64,000 bases of DNA from Mucilaginibacter sp. (lineage in GTDB: Bacteria > Bacteroidota > Bacteroidia > Sphingobacteriales > Sphingobacteriaceae). Below, one piece after another: positions 63,454 through 64,000 of the stretch (position 1 is the first letter of the stretch; every line of letters begins with the position of its first letter). The translations under genes were made by a program, and so were the position numbers. The notes beneath the pieces were generated by a model. The model searched no databases. It saw nothing but the letters and a program-made list of their open reading frames with translations, and was not told the DNA's origin. The stretch is from assembly GCA_028287895.1 (NCBI GenBank), contig JAQBOV010000019.1:1-64000 (forward strand), in the 5' to 3' direction.

Positions 63454-64000
63454 ATGCTCAGAAAATTACTTGTACCCCTGCTGTTTTTCGCTTTTTCCGT
63501 GGCTGATGCCGAGACCATCAGAACCGACGTGCTGGTTGTAGGCGGCGGGGCCAGTGGTGTTGCGGCAGCTATACAGTGCGCACGCAGCAAAGTAAAAACA
63601 TTGCTGATTGAACCGGGCTCATGGCTTGGCGGGAGCATGACCATGGGCGGCATGTGTGTGCTGGATGCCAACCATGATTTACCCTCGGGAATATGGGGCG
63701 AGTTTCGCAGGAGGGTAATCGATTATTACAGGCCCCGGCTGGGTTATGATACCACGCATAATTCGATTCTTCGGTTTGAACCTTATACAGGCGCGGAGAT
63801 ATTAAAAAAGATAACCGATACGGTAAAAAATCTTCGGGTCATGCTGAAAACTCCCTGGACAAGTATTAAAAAGGATGGCACCGGCTGGGAAGTGGCTGTT
63901 ACTATCAATGGCCAAACGGTTACCGTAGCAGCAAAAGTGGTTGTTGATGGAACGCAAACAGGTGAGGTAGCGGCAAAGGCGGGCGCACAATTTGTTAGCG
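63454..64000 (+). CDS. exported FAD-dependent oxidoreductase (3' end outside window)
   Basis: The frame opens at ATG 63454 and runs off the window after 182 codons. A signal peptide ends SVADA, followed by the FAD motif DVLVVGGGASGVAAAIQCAR and GGSMTMGGMCVLDANHD, typical of the PF12831 group in Bacteroidota. Periplasmic oxidation of a sugar or similar is possible; substrate unknown. Confidence 0.85.
   Translation, partial: MLRKLLVPLLFFAFSVADAETIRTDVLVVGGGASGVAAAIQCARSKVKTLLIEPGSWLGGSMTMGGMCVLDANHDLPSGIWGEFRRRVIDYYRPRLGYDTTHNSILRFEPYTGAEILKKITDTVKNLRVMLKTPWTSIKKDGTGWEVAVTINGQTVTVAAKVVVDGTQTGEVAAKAGAQFVS

Noticed and set aside
1..64000. Search for insertion sequences, integrases, prophage, toxin-antitoxin or defence genes
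   Set aside because: No transposase, recombinase, phage structural, Cas, restriction or toxin motif was seen in any of the real frames.

Overview
The window reads as a contiguous piece of chromosome from a member of the Bacteroidota, most like the Sphingobacteriaceae (Mucilaginibacter/Pedobacter type). This is inferred from content: GldH, a RicT/PSP1 protein, DUF4175, DUF3078, DUF2911 and DUF5916 proteins, an outer-membrane beta-barrel receptor with a carboxypeptidase-regulatory-like domain, and several upstream regions with the Bacteroidota promoter signature TTG-N(about 19)-TAnnTTTG. Gene density is high. There is no insertion sequence, integrase, prophage block or CRISPR array.

Layout. 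1-3100: the 3' part of a type I methionine aminopeptidase, tRNA-Pro(GGG), and a marR-MFS exporter operon with a perfect palindromic operator. 3253-8027: a DUF4175 membrane coiled-coil protein, an RsbW-like HATPase, YbeY and a cysteine glutathione peroxidase. 8069-11189: an MlaE-MlaF-MlaD lipid transport operon and a pirin. 11357-17939: an NAD(P)-binding protein, a Uup-like ABC-F ATPase, a small membrane protein, a cluster of four parS-like palindromes, mnmG, and a lipoprotein. 17929-24371: gamma carbonic anhydrase, tRNA-Gly(CCC), a low-GC membrane protein, divergent nadB/nadA, thiL and a secreted protein. 24378-29067: rmuC, a small lipoprotein, then holB-ricT-gldH.

29206-39746: ruvX, an O-methyltransferase, two glucosaminidase paralogues, a carboxypeptidase-regulatory-like protein, DUF3078 and DUF5916 proteins, ffh and an M1 peptidase. 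39977-45918: accessory-looking material with an orphan membrane protein, a decayed pyruvate-kinase-like fragment, a lone response regulator, a large beta-barrel receptor, a collagen-like lipoprotein and a small unknown ORF. 45941-49558: a retropepsin-like PDZ protease, a PBP4-type DD-carboxypeptidase and a YihY/BrkB membrane protein. 49910-54533: a complete tetR-tolC-emrA-emrB efflux operon with a perfect operator palindrome at its promoter. 54727-59444: a large secreted PIG-L deacetylase, an AtpZ-like protein, an unlisted 41-residue membrane protein and a sodium:solute symporter, the last three overlapping. 59773-64000: a DUF2911 protein, a Met/His-rich outer-membrane protein, a bacillithiol-transferase-like DinB protein with a HAD phosphatase, and the start of a secreted FAD oxidoreductase.

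Most genes are housekeeping or envelope genes. The least ordinary signals are the parS-like cluster beside mnmG, the hidden small membrane subunit in front of the symporter, the pyruvate-kinase remnant, the two self-regulating repressor/operator pairs, the AT-rich inverted repeat before nadA, and the collagen-like and methionine-rich envelope proteins. I did not find a convincing complete new system.
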